Source of the DNA: Agrypnia vestita
Lineage: Eukaryota > Arthropoda > Insecta > Trichoptera > Phryganeidae
DNA: 64,000 bases
Reading direction: 5' to 3'
Assembly (NCBI GenBank): GCA_016648135.1
Contig: JADDOH010002105.1
Span: 32,940 to 96,939, forward strand
In this document: one piece after another, positions 47,706 to 58,075 of the stretch
Position numbering within the stretch: the first letter of the stretch is position 1
Layout: every line of letters begins with the position of its first letter
The notes under the pieces: generated by a model
Seen by the model: only the letters and a program-made list of their open reading frames with translations
The model's database searches: none
What the model was told of the DNA's origin: nothing
Program-made: the position numbers and the translations under genes

Positions 47706-47797
47706 AAAATAGAGATGCGAACACGGAATACATGTCACATCAACCTTTGGATCATGAGGCGAGAGTCCTAACTACAAGACCAACAAGCTACTACTTA
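47706..47797 (-). mobile_element. tRNA-derived SINE, family 1, internally deleted
   Basis: Contains the tail (aaaaatagagatgcgaacac) and the head (ggatcatgaggcgagagtcc ... accaacaagctac) joined at 'cacatcaa|cctttgg'. About 80 bp of the middle, including the B box, are missing. Confidence 0.8.
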
Positions 47798-48413
47798 TAG
47801 GATATTGCTTTAAAAACTCCAATCAAAATATAGATATCTCATTATCAATAGTGACATCTGTATTGGAACAAAAATTTCCAACATATATCTAAGTAAATTC
47901 TTAAATATAAAATTAAGATTAATGTGTAGAAAAGAATTTGGTCTGTGTTTTGATATATTAAAACTTCTAACTAATTTAAAATTGAAATTAAAACATGTAA
48001 AAGTATGTCATTTTCGACGGGCTATATGTAGCTAGTGTATTAATAATTTTTATCATACGACGAATTCTTGTTGAATATTAAAGATACATATAATTTATAA
48101 ATAGGTTTTTCTTCTTAGCGCTCGTAAATAAAACATGTAACTCTATAAGTGGTATACATGATTTAATACGTGATATTATAAGTCATTGATAACACAGTTA
48201 TCGGAGTAAATAGTTATTAAATCTGGTTGCGGATTGTGCATGTATTATAAATGTACTGGGTGTAATATTATGTATGTGAATTCAGTGCCGCAATCCGGTG
48301 CGATGCAGTCTCCCAGCCAGGAGTCGTAAACTAATTGGAATCGTTTTTATTATTCGTTTAAACAGTTATCTGTCCAATAATTAGTTATTATAAAAATATT
48401 TTAACTAACTAAG

Positions 48414-48870
48414 TAACTAACCATCACGCCGTTTCCCCGCAGGGGTAGGCAGAGAGGATTGAACGCCACACTCTTTTATCCTGGCACACCACTTTTGCTT
48501 CTCATACAAGTTCTACAGTTTTTGCGGCTTTTAACAGGGCCATCCTCAAACATTTGTTGTATCTGATCATGCCAGGTCTTTCGCGGACGCCCTCTATTTC
48601 TGTTGCCTTCAACACTCGCCTCATATATTTTCTTAACCATCCTTTCCTCGTTCATACGTTCCACATGACCAAACCATCTCAGCACTCTTTTCTTTATTCT
48701 ATCTACCACACTACAGCCAGCATTGCATTCACGTCTAATTTGTTCATTCTTTACTCTATCGACCAAAGATTTTCCACACAAGCGTCTTAGTGACCGCATT
48801 TCTACCGCATTCAGTCTACTTTCATTCCTCTTTTGCCAATTCCAGGCTTCACTTCCATACATTAGGGTTA
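48414..48870 (-). mobile_element. LINE reverse transcriptase C-terminal fragment
   Basis: An open frame of 128 codons on the minus strand (48862 to 48476) encodes MYGSEAWNWQKRNESRLNAV, then MRSLRRLCGKS, RVLRWFGHVERM and GRPRKTWHDQI. This is the C-terminal end of a non-LTR retrotransposon reverse transcriptase with the RLRWFGHVxRM and GRPxxxWxDxI blocks. It is a different lineage from the 49071 copy, which has KWQWAGHMAR. The 3' untranslated end continues to about 48414 (gggtaggcagagagg, atcacgccgtttcc) and recurs at 33057. The reverse transcriptase core and endonuclease are missing. Confidence 0.85.
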
Positions 48871-49020
48871 AATATCTTAGTAATTACAATTGGTTATTTT
48901 TCTTAATTTGACATAAATTTGCACGTCGAACCCCCAACCCAAAGTTCCTTAGGATAAGTCATTAATACCGTTGGTTATTTTTTTACCATCACGAGAATGT
49001 GTCGTACCTGCATATTATAT

Positions 49021-49400
49021 TGTAACGAGACGGTAGAATTGGAAGGTATTACGCACTACCGAAATCTCTGAATGGACCGTATTGCAAAACTTAAATGGCA
49101 GTGGGCTGGACATATGGCTCGACAGGAGGATACTAGATGGGCACCCAGAATCCTACAGTGGAGGCCCTGGACAAAAAATAGAAGCGTTGGAAGACCTCCC
49201 AAAAGGTGGTCTGATGACATAGTCCAGCAAGCAGGAAGAACCTGGATGCGAAGGGGGAGAAATAGAGATGAGTGGAAGAAAATGGAAGAGGCGTACATCC
49301 AGCAGTGGAGGGAAACAGGCTAAGGAAGAAGAAGAAGAAATCTCTGAAACGTTCCACAACACTCGGGAATCTCATTAGAAATACAGGAATCAGGATACTA
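49021..49400 (+). mobile_element. LTR fragment interrupted by a LINE
   Basis: Begins TGTAACGAGACGGTAGAATT, like the solo LTR at 21534 and the fragment at 32023. The LTR sequence stops at gaaatctctg (49061-49070), a LINE fragment follows, and the LTR resumes with the duplicated gaaatctctg at 49337-49346, then aacgttccac. It fades out by about 49400 without a recognisable end. Confidence 0.75.
49071..49336 (+). mobile_element. 5'-truncated LINE insertion with target duplication
   Basis: Encodes the C-terminal end of a non-LTR retrotransposon protein, open from 49072 to the stop at 49321: MDRIAKLKWQWAGHMARQED, then RWAPRILQWRP, GRPPKRWSDDI and EEAYIQQW. This is the familiar tail of insect endonuclease-reverse transcriptase LINEs. 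The 3' end is a short (GAA)n tract directly after the stop codon. It is flanked by a 9-10 bp direct repeat, (g)aaatctctg, the mark of target-primed reverse transcription. Only the last 84 codons are present. The reading frame is still intact, so the insertion is not very old. Confidence 0.9.
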
Positions 49401-49772
49401 AGAAGTTATTCCTATTTTCATAGCATACGCCTTCCGATTAGTAAACAATATGACAAGATGATGTGACGTGTACCTACTAAATAATTCGCTATGTAACAAA
49501 GTCCACTACTAACGCTACCAGATGACGCTAATAATGATGTAGTATAAAATAATAATGATATGTAAAAAACAAAAAATGTATAATTATCTATGATGTCGGT
49601 TTGTATTGACGGACATTCCGTCACGGCCACCGGCATGTACAATGTCCGATAAAATAATGCGTAAGGATTTTTTTTTAAAAATAATTTTATTGAATTTGTA
49701 AATTTCATGAATGATTTTTTTAGTTATATTCAGTATTGACTTTACTGACATGTTTAAACTGCTGTAAGCAGT

Positions 49773-50100
49773 TTAGCACAGTCTATCTTGGTACGCCACT
49801 TTTGCTTCGGCTACATTCACACATCTTCTCATGCAAGCTCTACGCTTGTTGAGGCTTTTAACATGGCCATCCTCCAATATTTGTAGTATCTGATCACGCC
49901 AGGTCTTTCGCGGACGCCATCTATTCCTGTTGCCTTCAACTTTCGCCCCATATATTTTCTTAACCGTCCTTTCCTCGCTCATACGTTCTATATGGCCAAA
50001 CCATCTCAGCACTCTTAGTGACCGCATTCAGTCTACTTTCATTGCTTTTTGGCCAATACCAGGCTTCACTTCCATACATCAGAATTGGCAATAGAACTAT
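49773..50100 (-). mobile_element. Second copy of the same LINE tail, internally deleted
   Basis: Minus-strand frame from 50027 to 49773 gives MRSLRVLRWFGHIERMSEER, GRNRWRPRKTWRDQI-like sequence and a Cys/Arg-rich end. Compared with the copy at 48414-48870, the roughly 35-40 residues between MRSLR and RVLRWFGH are deleted in frame. Sequence continues upstream to about 50100 (caggcttcacttccatacat). Confidence 0.8.
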
Positions 50101-50106
50101 TGCAGT

Positions 50107-50372
50107 ATGAATTAATCAAACATAATAATTTCGTTGTCTGTCCGTCTGTCTGTCTGTCCCCGTAACTTCGTGTAACGTCCGTTCGAATTCACGGCTAAAA
50201 AAAACTAATTAAACGACCGGAAATGGGGCTTGAACCCCGGGCCAGTAAACTCAAACCGGTCGCTCAACGCGTGTTGTTACGGCCGCCTCTTGTATGATAA
50301 ATATATAACTAGGGACAAAGCAAAGACGCGAACCAATGTTTCGTCATTTTTGACGGGTTTCGGCTAGTTTTT
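50107..50372 (-). mobile_element. tRNA-derived SINE, family 3
   Basis: Minus-strand copy with a (GACA)n tail near 50130, B box ggttcaagcccc (reverse of ggggcttgaacc, 50226) and end tttgacgggtttcggctagt at 50352-50371. It abuts the left side of a GC-rich island. Confidence 0.88.
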
Positions 50373-50374
50373 GA

Positions 50375-50600
50375 AATATACCGTACGGCGGCGCGGGGGT
50401 TGGGAGCCCGCGCGCCGCCCCGGGATGTGTGTCAGCGCGTGAAAACGAAAGTGGCCCGCGTGACCCGCGGCTAGGACTCCGCGCCCGGCTTGGGCGCACC
50501 TGTTGAGCGCTGCTCGCGCGGGCGGCGCGGCGCACCGGCTTAACCGCCGAATGTCAAAAAATAATCGGCCGCATTCTGGAAACAAGATTTTTATTCGGCG
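50375..50600. promoter_or_regulatory. GC-rich island nearest to ERR
   Basis: CpG-dense (gtacggcggcgcgggggttg, ctcgcgcgggcggcgcggcg), about 3 kb upstream of the first ERR coding exon. It begins exactly where SINE 50107-50372 ends. No recognisable TATA. It is a candidate for the missing ERR 5' exon or promoter, by position only. Confidence 0.35.
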
Positions 50601-50781
50601 ACTATTGCCCCGGCACTAAAAAATAGAGAAACGTCAAGACGTCTGCCAAATGTCAATATGACTATCCTTGCGACGAAAATATTGGCTTTGGAGGAAGAGA
50701 TTAGTAGATGTGTGTGAAACAAACTGATTTCTGCCGACTTTAAAAGTAATAATACTTGGTTCTTATTTTGTATGTATGTAT

Positions 50782-51302
50782 AATACTAGCTATGGCCGCA
50801 GCTTCACCCGCCCGGAATTCAGTTTGAGACTATAAGAGTATCAGTAAAAAATCATTATAATCTAAATTACTCGTCCAAACAATGAATTTTTAACTACATA
50901 AAATTGTGCTGACGATAAGTAAACTTATTTTGACAAGAATTTAACATTACCTACTTTAATTACCCCCGACATTTTAAATATACCTTTTATTCATATTTTA
51001 TCAATTTGTGAATTAACATATAGATAGACATATGTCGTCCCGGACTTTTTTATAGAAAGCATTCATAGATCTCTTACCGTTAAGATAGCGTTCGTAAGAA
51101 ATGCATTCGCCCGAGCATTTTTTCGTCGACTTATGTTGCAAAATTGGTATCCACGAAAAGAATTTTTATTTTAATGGGATAATTTATGGCCTGTGTCTAT
51201 CCCGGAGGTCCATTCTAAATATTGGTGAAAGAAATCGGATGAGTAGTTTCGGAGATTACCTCCTACAAACTTATAAACTTTACCTCTTTGTAATATTGGT
51301 AT
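50782..51302 (+). repeat. Repeat E copy
   Basis: Starts actagctatggccgcagctt. Shares agacatatgtcgtcccggac, atctcttaccgttaagatag, attttttcgtcgacttatgt and ggtccattctaaatattggt with 1667-2192, and ends gtaatattggtatagat. Confidence 0.75.
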
Positions 51303-52163
51303 AGATTCACAAAAAACTTATTTTTTACACAAAACTCCGGATTTCGATGACTGGTTTGCATGATGATAGAAATATCGCTTCGAAATCAAAGAAACAGGTC
51401 TTTTTAACATTTACAACTTAACCCCAAATATCTTATTTTTAAAACTATTTAATAATTATTAATGATATTGAGCTGGTATTCGTTGTAATCCTCATAAATA
51501 TCCCAAAGAATACAACGCCCAAATAAAATAAAATCATAATGTTTAGTAAATCAGTCAAAAGGAGAAAAAAAAGTTTTTCCATAGACAATCGTCAATATTC
51601 CACCCCTATAATTCAAGGTTTTGATTAGTTGTGGGTTCACCACTCTCACACCAAATCTCACAGATATCGAGCGTTCCTCGGAGTCTATATTTCAACTCCA
51701 TGTAGAAGTATGGAGAGTACTGGAGCTTTAACTAGCAGTGACATAATTGAATTGAAATGATTGTACGGTTAATTATATATTTCAGGTATTTTTATCTAGT
51801 AAATACACCACCATTATGATAAATTCATTTATGTACATATGTTTATAAAATTTTATCACATTTCAAAATGATATCTCTATAAGATTAACATTTGACACTT
51901 ATATCACTTTTCCTTACTGCTTGATATATTCAAGCCTTCAGCAAGAATTACATGTGTGTATTGTGGCTGTGATCACAGATCTGAAATGTACTTACTTCGC
52001 TTCATACTTAAGCGTAGATATAATTATTGTCGATGGTTTAGTAGCACAAAAACCTATTCTGTATACTTAATTCAAAAGCATATTTGGTTTTTATGTTACT
52101 AAACCATCGATGGGCATTCGTTTCCCCGGTGCGTATATGATTTGAAGATTTTATATTTTTGCT
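51303..52163. other. No gene recognised apart from the 52032 hairpin
   Basis: AT-rich DNA between repeat E and the TTAA MITE. Confidence 0.6.
52032..52113. repeat. 82-nt hairpin, pre-miRNA-sized
   Basis: cgatggtttagtagcacaaa (about 52033) pairs with the complement, tatgttactaaaccatcgat, ending near 52112. The stem is about 26 bp with two mismatches and the loop is about 30 nt. It could be a small MITE or a microRNA precursor. The sequence alone cannot decide. Confidence 0.6.
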
Positions 52164-52167
52164 TTAA

Positions 52168-53016
52168 GGGGGAATACCTACCTGCGTAGCGCGAAAATAA
52201 TTTTTTAAAATAAAACCTTTATGAATTATGGTATTGGTATCATTTCTACATGAAAGTACATACTTTTAAGAGTATGTTAATTTTTTTTTATAAAAAAATA
52301 TTCAACATTCACGGAAAATTCTTGGGTTCTGTCGCCTGCCGAAAAAAGGTCCTCCGCGGTGACCACTCCCATTTCATCTGTAATCATCAGAATAAAAAAA
52401 ACCAAAAAGATTATCATAATTGACACTATAATTTAGTCTTTGACACAGGGGTTTTTGAAAATATAGATTTTTAACAAAATGGCGGGCGTTTGAATTTAAA
52501 ATAGCGTTTTTAAGGGAAAATTTGGGTTTATTATGCCGATAAAAAACTAAGTCACTTTAAAAAATCCTACGACAAAGTCTAGATAATTATGTATTTAGTA
52601 ATACTAGAAATTTCAAGTTGATCGGTTCATCGATTTTCAAAACATGGTTTCGAGTAAAACACGTTTGAAAATTGAGCAATGAATAAATCGCGAAATATTT
52701 CAACTTACATAAAATCATCGATTCCAGGTCTATAATATAAGTCCTCCACCTTGCTTAGAATTCCCATTTCATTCACTCTTCACAAACATAATAGAAACTA
52801 GAAATTATGAAAGAGCCCGACTGGCAGCTACCTGCTTGTAGCGCGGTGCCGTGCGGCGCGGCGCGTAATCAACAAAGAGATACCACTATTATCAGCTATA
52901 ACTTTGTTATATTTTTGAATTTTTGCTTGAAATTTTCACCAGACATTCTTAAGACCTCAAGCTTTAAGAAAATGCAAAAAATTAAAAATCAGTTTTTTCA
53001 AGGTAGGTATTCCCCC
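52168..53016. mobile_element. TTAA-flanked MITE (piggyBac-like), 849 bp
   Basis: Flanked by TTAA at 52164-52167 and 53017-53020. Perfect terminal inverted repeats follow: gggggaatacctacct at the left and its complement aggtaggtattccccc at the right. No transposase is encoded. The internal open frame at 52807-53058 is unrecognised and runs out of the element. TTAA duplication is the piggyBac hallmark (family knowledge). It lies 450 bp upstream of the first ERR coding exon. Confidence 0.88.
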
Positions 53017-53467
53017 TTAAAAGTTTGTTTTGGCATTATGTGTTATTCCACTTCCTAGATATTTATAGTTTTCAATAACACATCTGGCTTTATTTGTTTA
53101 CCTGAAGTAATAAATAACTTTTGAATCAGCTCCTGATAATTGAAAGTGCAAAGGTGAATGCTGAATACAAGCTGACTAAACTGCATTTGTTTCTCTTGCG
53201 ATTAAGATCCGTGTGATATGATCCAGTTGAGTGGACGAATTAAGCAGTTAGAAAACATATTGCATTTATCTATGAAAAATACTGCCTAACTGTTATTCAA
53301 AGATTATTCAAACTATTATTATAAGAATGACAATGTATTTATATAAAACAGGTTAAAATATTAAATGATATGTGTAAATTAAAAGTTTTTCACTTATTAT
53401 TAAATTATTTTAAATGTGAATATTGACGGTATTAGGAAGACATTTGACACATTGTTTATTGTTCCAG

Positions 53468-53647
53468 GTGTCCATGATGTCGGGCGCCGTGGCCGGGTGC
53501 GGTACGGCCGCAGGAGGAGCAGGCGGAACGGGCGAGAGCGCTGGGCCTGAGGGAGTGTTGGTGTTGCACCGGGTGAAGCAGGAAGCCGAGGCCTGTTCCC
53601 CCTCCACCAACATGTACTCTCCGGGGGCCACCGTTCTCCAGCACGAG
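53468..53647 (+). CDS. ERR: ERR exon: start codon and N-terminal domain
   Basis: First visible coding exon of the estrogen-related receptor, an orphan nuclear receptor that in insects controls carbohydrate and growth metabolism (family knowledge). A splice acceptor (ttattgttccag) precedes base 53468 and a donor (gag|gtaatc) follows 53647. The likely start is the ATG at 53474, the first of two adjacent Met codons, which gives 58 codons ending in phase 0. A start in an upstream exon cannot be excluded, because the frame stays open through the acceptor. The peptide is Gly/Ala-rich, then has VLVLHRVKQEAEACSP, which lines up with the short N-terminal SILHIKQE motif of Drosophila ERR. VKQE fits the psi-K-x-E SUMOylation consensus. 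The exon is much more GC-rich than the introns around it. An upstream 5'UTR exon must exist but was not found. Confidence 0.85.
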
Positions 53648-54039
53648 GTAATCACAAATAAGAACAAATTTTTTTGGCTCACTGTTGAGATAAAATATGT
53701 CTAGGATGTATAATATGTGTGTAATGAGACCTTGATCTCTCGTCACAGAGAATTGTTAGTAAAGGCTGGTATATAATAGTTGTCATTCTACTACGTGTAC
53801 AGTACAGTAGACAGTGGCACACTGTGCTCAACACTTCACTGTCCTTTACATGACTTTCAAAACAAATCTCATTGTGAGTGCACCATGTGCCATATTAATT
53901 TCTAACATCAACATCCTCATAACATCTAAGACTCAAATAACCGCTATAAAAATCTTATTTTTACTGGATACTAAATATCTTATAAATTTTTTCCCAAATA
54001 ATTTTTAGAAGTTTATTCGTACTCGCAGTGGTGGAAATT

Positions 54040-54206
54040 TTTTTTTAAATAAAGAAACGAACACAAAATATGTACCGCTTCAATATTCTTACTATTTTCA
54101 AACTAAGTTAACCGCTTTCACTATGAAAATAAGTTTAACTTGCTGATGCCCTGGAATGGGGCTCGAACCATTGACCACCATCATGACCACTACACCAACG
54201 AGCTAC
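54040..54206 (-). mobile_element. tRNA-derived SINE, family 1, in ERR intron
   Basis: Diverged copy: aaagaaacgaacacaaaata at the tail end, ctattttcaaactaagttaa in the body and gaccactacaccaacgagct at the head. The B-box equivalent is gggctcgaaccat. It lies antisense to ERR. Confidence 0.75.
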
Positions 54207-54299
54207 TCAAAACTTTGCCGTTCTAAATTTTTTATTTTATTTTATAACGCTTCAACAGGTTAAGAGGCCCAATTGCTGAAGCGAAACACATCACAAAAA

Positions 54300-54415
54300 T
54301 ACCCAGGCTTGAGTAAATCATATAGATTAATCATGACCTCACCGAAAATCAAAACCGGAACCCTCGGTTTGAGAAACCAGTGTCATGCCCACTGGCCTAC
54401 GAAGGCAGCCTAAAC
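54300..54415 (-). mobile_element. tRNA-derived SINE, family 2, in ERR intron
   Basis: tacccaggcttgagtaaatc, the decayed B box (tcaaaaccgg) and gtcatgcccactggcctacg match family 2. The B box has lost its invariant bases. Confidence 0.7.
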
Positions 54416-54442
54416 ACGTACATTTTAATTAATATAAAATAT

Positions 54443-54700
54443 TAAATTCAAGAACACATTCTTATTGTGAAGTTGCAATTTTTTCAAAACAAAGTTCTGT
54501 GAAATTTAAAACCAAATTAATTAATCAATTAGAAAGACATACAGAAAAATCAAATCCACAAAAAAATATTTGGCTGCTACCGGGATTCGAACCACAGGTG
54601 TCCTCCTTTCCGGGGCAGGCACGTTATCCAATTACGCTATAGCGGCCGTATATATTTCCGTGAATAAATCGACCTTAATACACAGCGACACATATTTCGT
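54443..54700 (-). mobile_element. tRNA-like repeat, family 4, in ERR intron
   Basis: Shares attcaagaacacattc, caaattaattaatcaattag and aaagacatacagaaaaatc with the tandem units at 62985-64000. The minus-strand tRNA-like part ends with the B box ggttcgaatcccggtag, and the T stem is well formed. Confidence 0.85.
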
Positions 54701-54849
54701 GTTTGTTTCTTTATTTTAAATAAAAATAAGGAATTGGATAATTTTTTTATTTGGAAAGTGAAGATTTGCTTTTGTGCTCTTGTATATCTCATTGTAGATC
54801 TCATTTATAAGCGAGAATATTCCTTGTTGCATTCTACCAATGATAGACC

Positions 54850-55020
54850 TCTTTCCATTTAAGAAAGACAATTGAATTAGTATGTGTAAGCCGTGCGTAC
54901 GAAACACATTGTTTCGTTGTGTTGGTGTTTACGGGTTTAAACACCAACACAATGAAGCAATGTGCCTCATACGCATGTTTTACGCGCACTAATTTGAATT
55001 TTCTTTTTAAATGGAAAAAG
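54850..55020. repeat. Inverted repeat in ERR intron (170 bp)
   Basis: ctttccatttaagaaagaca ... attagtatgtgtaagccgtg pairs with the complement of cgcactaatttgaattttct ... tttaaatggaaaaag. The centre is ggtgtttacgggtttaaacacc, itself a palindrome. No gene. Confidence 0.85.
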
Positions 55021-55136
55021 ATGTACTTATGAAAGTCATTTAATTTTTACTATTCATTTTTTCACTTTTCATGGTGACTTGTTTGCCTTGCATAGTTTCG
55101 TAGGTCTTATTAGTATGTATTATTATTATTTTCCAG

Positions 55137-55247
55137 ATTGACTACAGTCAAAGCCCCGAGGACACCAAGTACCCGATGTCTCCAGCCAGTCCTGATCGTC
55201 ATTTTTGTTCCTCTACTACCCAACCAATCGGAACACCACAACCTGAA
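55137..55247 (+). CDS. ERR: ERR exon: Ser/Pro-rich N-terminal region
   Basis: This is a 111-nt exon of 37 codons, phase 0 at both ends. It runs from acceptor ttattttccag to donor gaa|gtaagc. It encodes IDYSQSPEDTKYPMSPASPD followed by a Cys-Ser-Thr-rich stretch. The SP, MSP and ASP motifs are typical of the phosphorylated activation region upstream of the DNA-binding domain in ERR proteins (inference from family). The reading frame joins exactly to the exons before and after, and both splice sites are good. Because the exon is symmetric in phase, skipping it would keep the frame, so alternative isoforms are possible. Confidence 0.85.
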
Positions 55248-56043
55248 GTAAGCTGACATTTGTAACTAGCTTGATAATTATTATTTAACATCTTACTGTA
55301 AACATGCCAAATGATGTTATTTTACTATGTCGTAATTGTCACACACAAAGCAAGTCTAACATAAGGAATTCCTTTAAATAGTTGATGAAAATGAAAAGGA
55401 TCCAGATCTAAGATAATAATTTATTTTAATCTCAAGATGACTTCAGCAATTCTTGCATCCTTATAATTACCACAATAATTAATAAAACTATTATGCAATA
55501 TAAGAGTGATGTCATTTATTTCGATAAGTAATTGAAGCAGTCCTTATTACAAAGGTTCATGAAACATTTTCATTATATAATTAAATTATGCTATGCTGGT
55601 CTACAATCAAAGAATGTTATCGATATTAATCCAAGTAATTCATTCACAAGAAGCCCCTACAAACTTACAAACATGGAACAACTGTTACCCAATATGGCCA
55701 AAATCAATTTTGTACCAAAGTGTCTCGTATTTTCCATTAAAAAATGTATTATTTTTTTAATTCAGTCGCTACGATATGTATGTAATCAACTGTCACTAGA
55801 TTGTGACAACCACTATTTGAAAGGTTACATCATCAGTACATATTGATGTTGACAGTTCACATTTCAGTTTAAGATTAATATTTTTTTGCTTTTAAATATA
55901 TTTTGCGTCACTATTACAGGGCATGCTTCAATTATACGGACATCTTGGTTCCTTGTTATCCACCAGCGTTGGTTATCTTAACCCTTTGCGGTCCACAAAC
56001 CTAAATTAAATTTTTTAAATATAATAAAGAAAAATAAACTTTT

Positions 56044-56236
56044 TTTCACCACTTATTTGTTGAAAATATCAACACTTTATGTGGCCAATGGTCCCTTCAT
56101 CAGGATACAATGTATATAAAATGTACATTATGTTATACTGTATGTTGTATCCTTGAGTATACATTGTATCCTGATGAAGGGATTATTGGCCCCGAAACAT
56201 GTTGGTATTTTCAACAAATAAGTATGTGATGAAAAC
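56044..56236. repeat. Inverted repeat in ERR intron (193 bp)
   Basis: acttatttgttgaaaatatc and cccttcatcaggatacaatg at the left pair with cattgtatcctgatgaaggg and tattttcaacaaataagtat at the right. Loop near 56130-56150. Confidence 0.85.
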
Positions 56237-57164
56237 AAAGTTAATTCATATTAATTATATTAATATTGTCACCACAAAATCATCTTGCTCATATTGAAGA
56301 AGTTAAAATTTTTATTGCTCATAATAAAAAAATTACAAATTAAAAAAAACAATATCTACTTTATACGTTGATGATTACTTACTGAAGAAAAAAAAAAGAT
56401 TATTTTCGTGAACGTCAAATTTTCTTAAGAGCACGATAACATAACATTAGACTTGAGGACAAGCAAAAAAAAAACTATGCAGCGTTCCATTATAGACATA
56501 TCAAAAAGTGTAACTCGTGTTTTTCATACCTTTGGTTGTTGATGCCATGATATGTAGAAAACTTTTCTATTTTAAAGACAAAATTCTACACAGTAAAACG
56601 AATTAGACCACTATTTAAAATCATTTGATTTATTATGCATCAGAGTGAATGCATCGGGATATGCAACGACAGAGTATCTTCCACAACCGATTCAATCAAC
56701 GATTTATATCCTCGGTCAAGAGGATAAATTTAAAGGTTACCTTGACCCATTGCTTTATTTGTAGACAGGTGCTTGTTTCAAAATAATTGATGGCGACTTG
56801 AAAATGTGTTAACCAAGTTGTAAAAATGATCAGATTCATTAAAAACCACCCACTGAAGTCAAGTATTTTTGCAGATCATTCTACTTATACAATGAAGTGA
56901 GGTTGTTGTTAAGTGGCCATATTTTTTCGTGAGTTTATGAATTAAGACAAATGTTCACAATGTCGCATATTGTTTATAGGGACTATCATCATATCTAATT
57001 ATTACTATAAGGACGTTTGTCGATTGGTAAAAAGGCTGCTTGAACATTTTCGAGTCGTAATCAAGGCAGGAATATAGTCCTGCGAGATTATTAATGTCTT
57101 CCAAATAACCCTTTGTATACAACTTCCAATAAAAAATTGATAGACGCGGTGGTCTCGTCGGTGG

Positions 57165-57350
57165 ATTGGTGAACGTTATATTGTGTAAAGTGATCACTTA
57201 AGCCAGCCTTACAATAGGTCGTAAGCCCTGTAAACACCCAAAAAATAGACTTCCATACTTACTTTCCTATATAATTAATAGTTTCGTCTCTATGAGACAT
57301 CTATAATATATCTTAATGATGTTCCCTTGGGGATAAAATTCAGTTTCGTG
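57165..57350 (-). repeat. Repeat A copy in ERR intron
   Basis: ggtgaacgttatattgtgta, aagtgatcacttaagccagc, tctctatgagacatctataa and gatgttcccttggggataaa are the complement of the junction region of repeat A. Confidence 0.75.
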
Positions 57351-57825
57351 TTATCTTGAAAAATTTGAACTCAAGATACTCAAAAAATTCCAAATATATA
57401 ATATAGTAAAATCAATCTCGAGTCAGACTCGACAGATGAGTGAAAGGGTTAATACTTTTCCATTAATCACGTAATTAATCTATGTAGGTGTGTCTCTGAT
57501 AAATTATTTTGCTGGAGAATAATTGCTGATTGTGGAATTTGCATGTGTTGAGTCATCTTACTACTAAAATCGGGATGATTGATGTGTATACATGGCCGAA
57601 GAGAAGTCTTGTGAAGCACACTGCTGACCTTGGACATTTTCTACAAGATTTAATTATTATTATAATTGAGATTCTACCTTAATGAGAATGCCACATTATT
57701 TATAGGTGATTTCTATACATATTTAATTTTATGTCATTGGCTTGCGTACGCCACTTATATTCTCAATAGTGGGTTTGGAGTCTCAGTGCCAACTGCATTG
57801 TAGCAAATTTATTTATTTACTAGCT

Positions 57826-58075
57826 GTTCGTACCCCGCGTTGCACAGGTGAAGAATAAAGTTAGAAATAAATTTGTTGGGGGGAAAAACTGGTTCGATTC
57901 GAACGGTATAGATTTGCATCGAAAATATATCAGTGGGGGGAAAGGGTAAAAGGGGAGGGAGGAAATATCACCTATGTTACCCGCTGGGTCCTAAAGAATA
58001 AGTTTGCAAATTTTGAGTCCCATCGGTCGAACGGTATAAATTTTTATCGAAAATATATCAGGGGTAGAAAAAAAG
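57826..58075 (+). repeat. Repeat E-related copy in ERR intron
   Basis: agctgttcgtaccccgcgtt at the start, then an internal near-duplication (cgaaaatatatcagtggggg and cgaaaatatatcaggggtag) separated by about 110 bp. It resembles 12741-12925. Confidence 0.65.

Larger units (their letters stand above)
53648..55136 (+). other. ERR intron with three SINEs and a foldback repeat
   Basis: A GT-AG intron of 1489 bp. It contains, in order, a family-1 SINE copy (about 54040-54206), a family-2 SINE copy (54300-54415), a family-4 tRNA-like copy (54443-54700) and a 170-bp inverted repeat (54850-55020). All three SINEs have their tRNA-like heads antisense to ERR. I see nothing conserved between 53704 and 54035. 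Confidence 0.8.

Noticed and set aside
55532..55846. 104-codon frame within the second ERR intron shown here
   Set aside because: No similarity recognised, AT-rich composition, and no plausible splice sites keeping it in the ERR frame.
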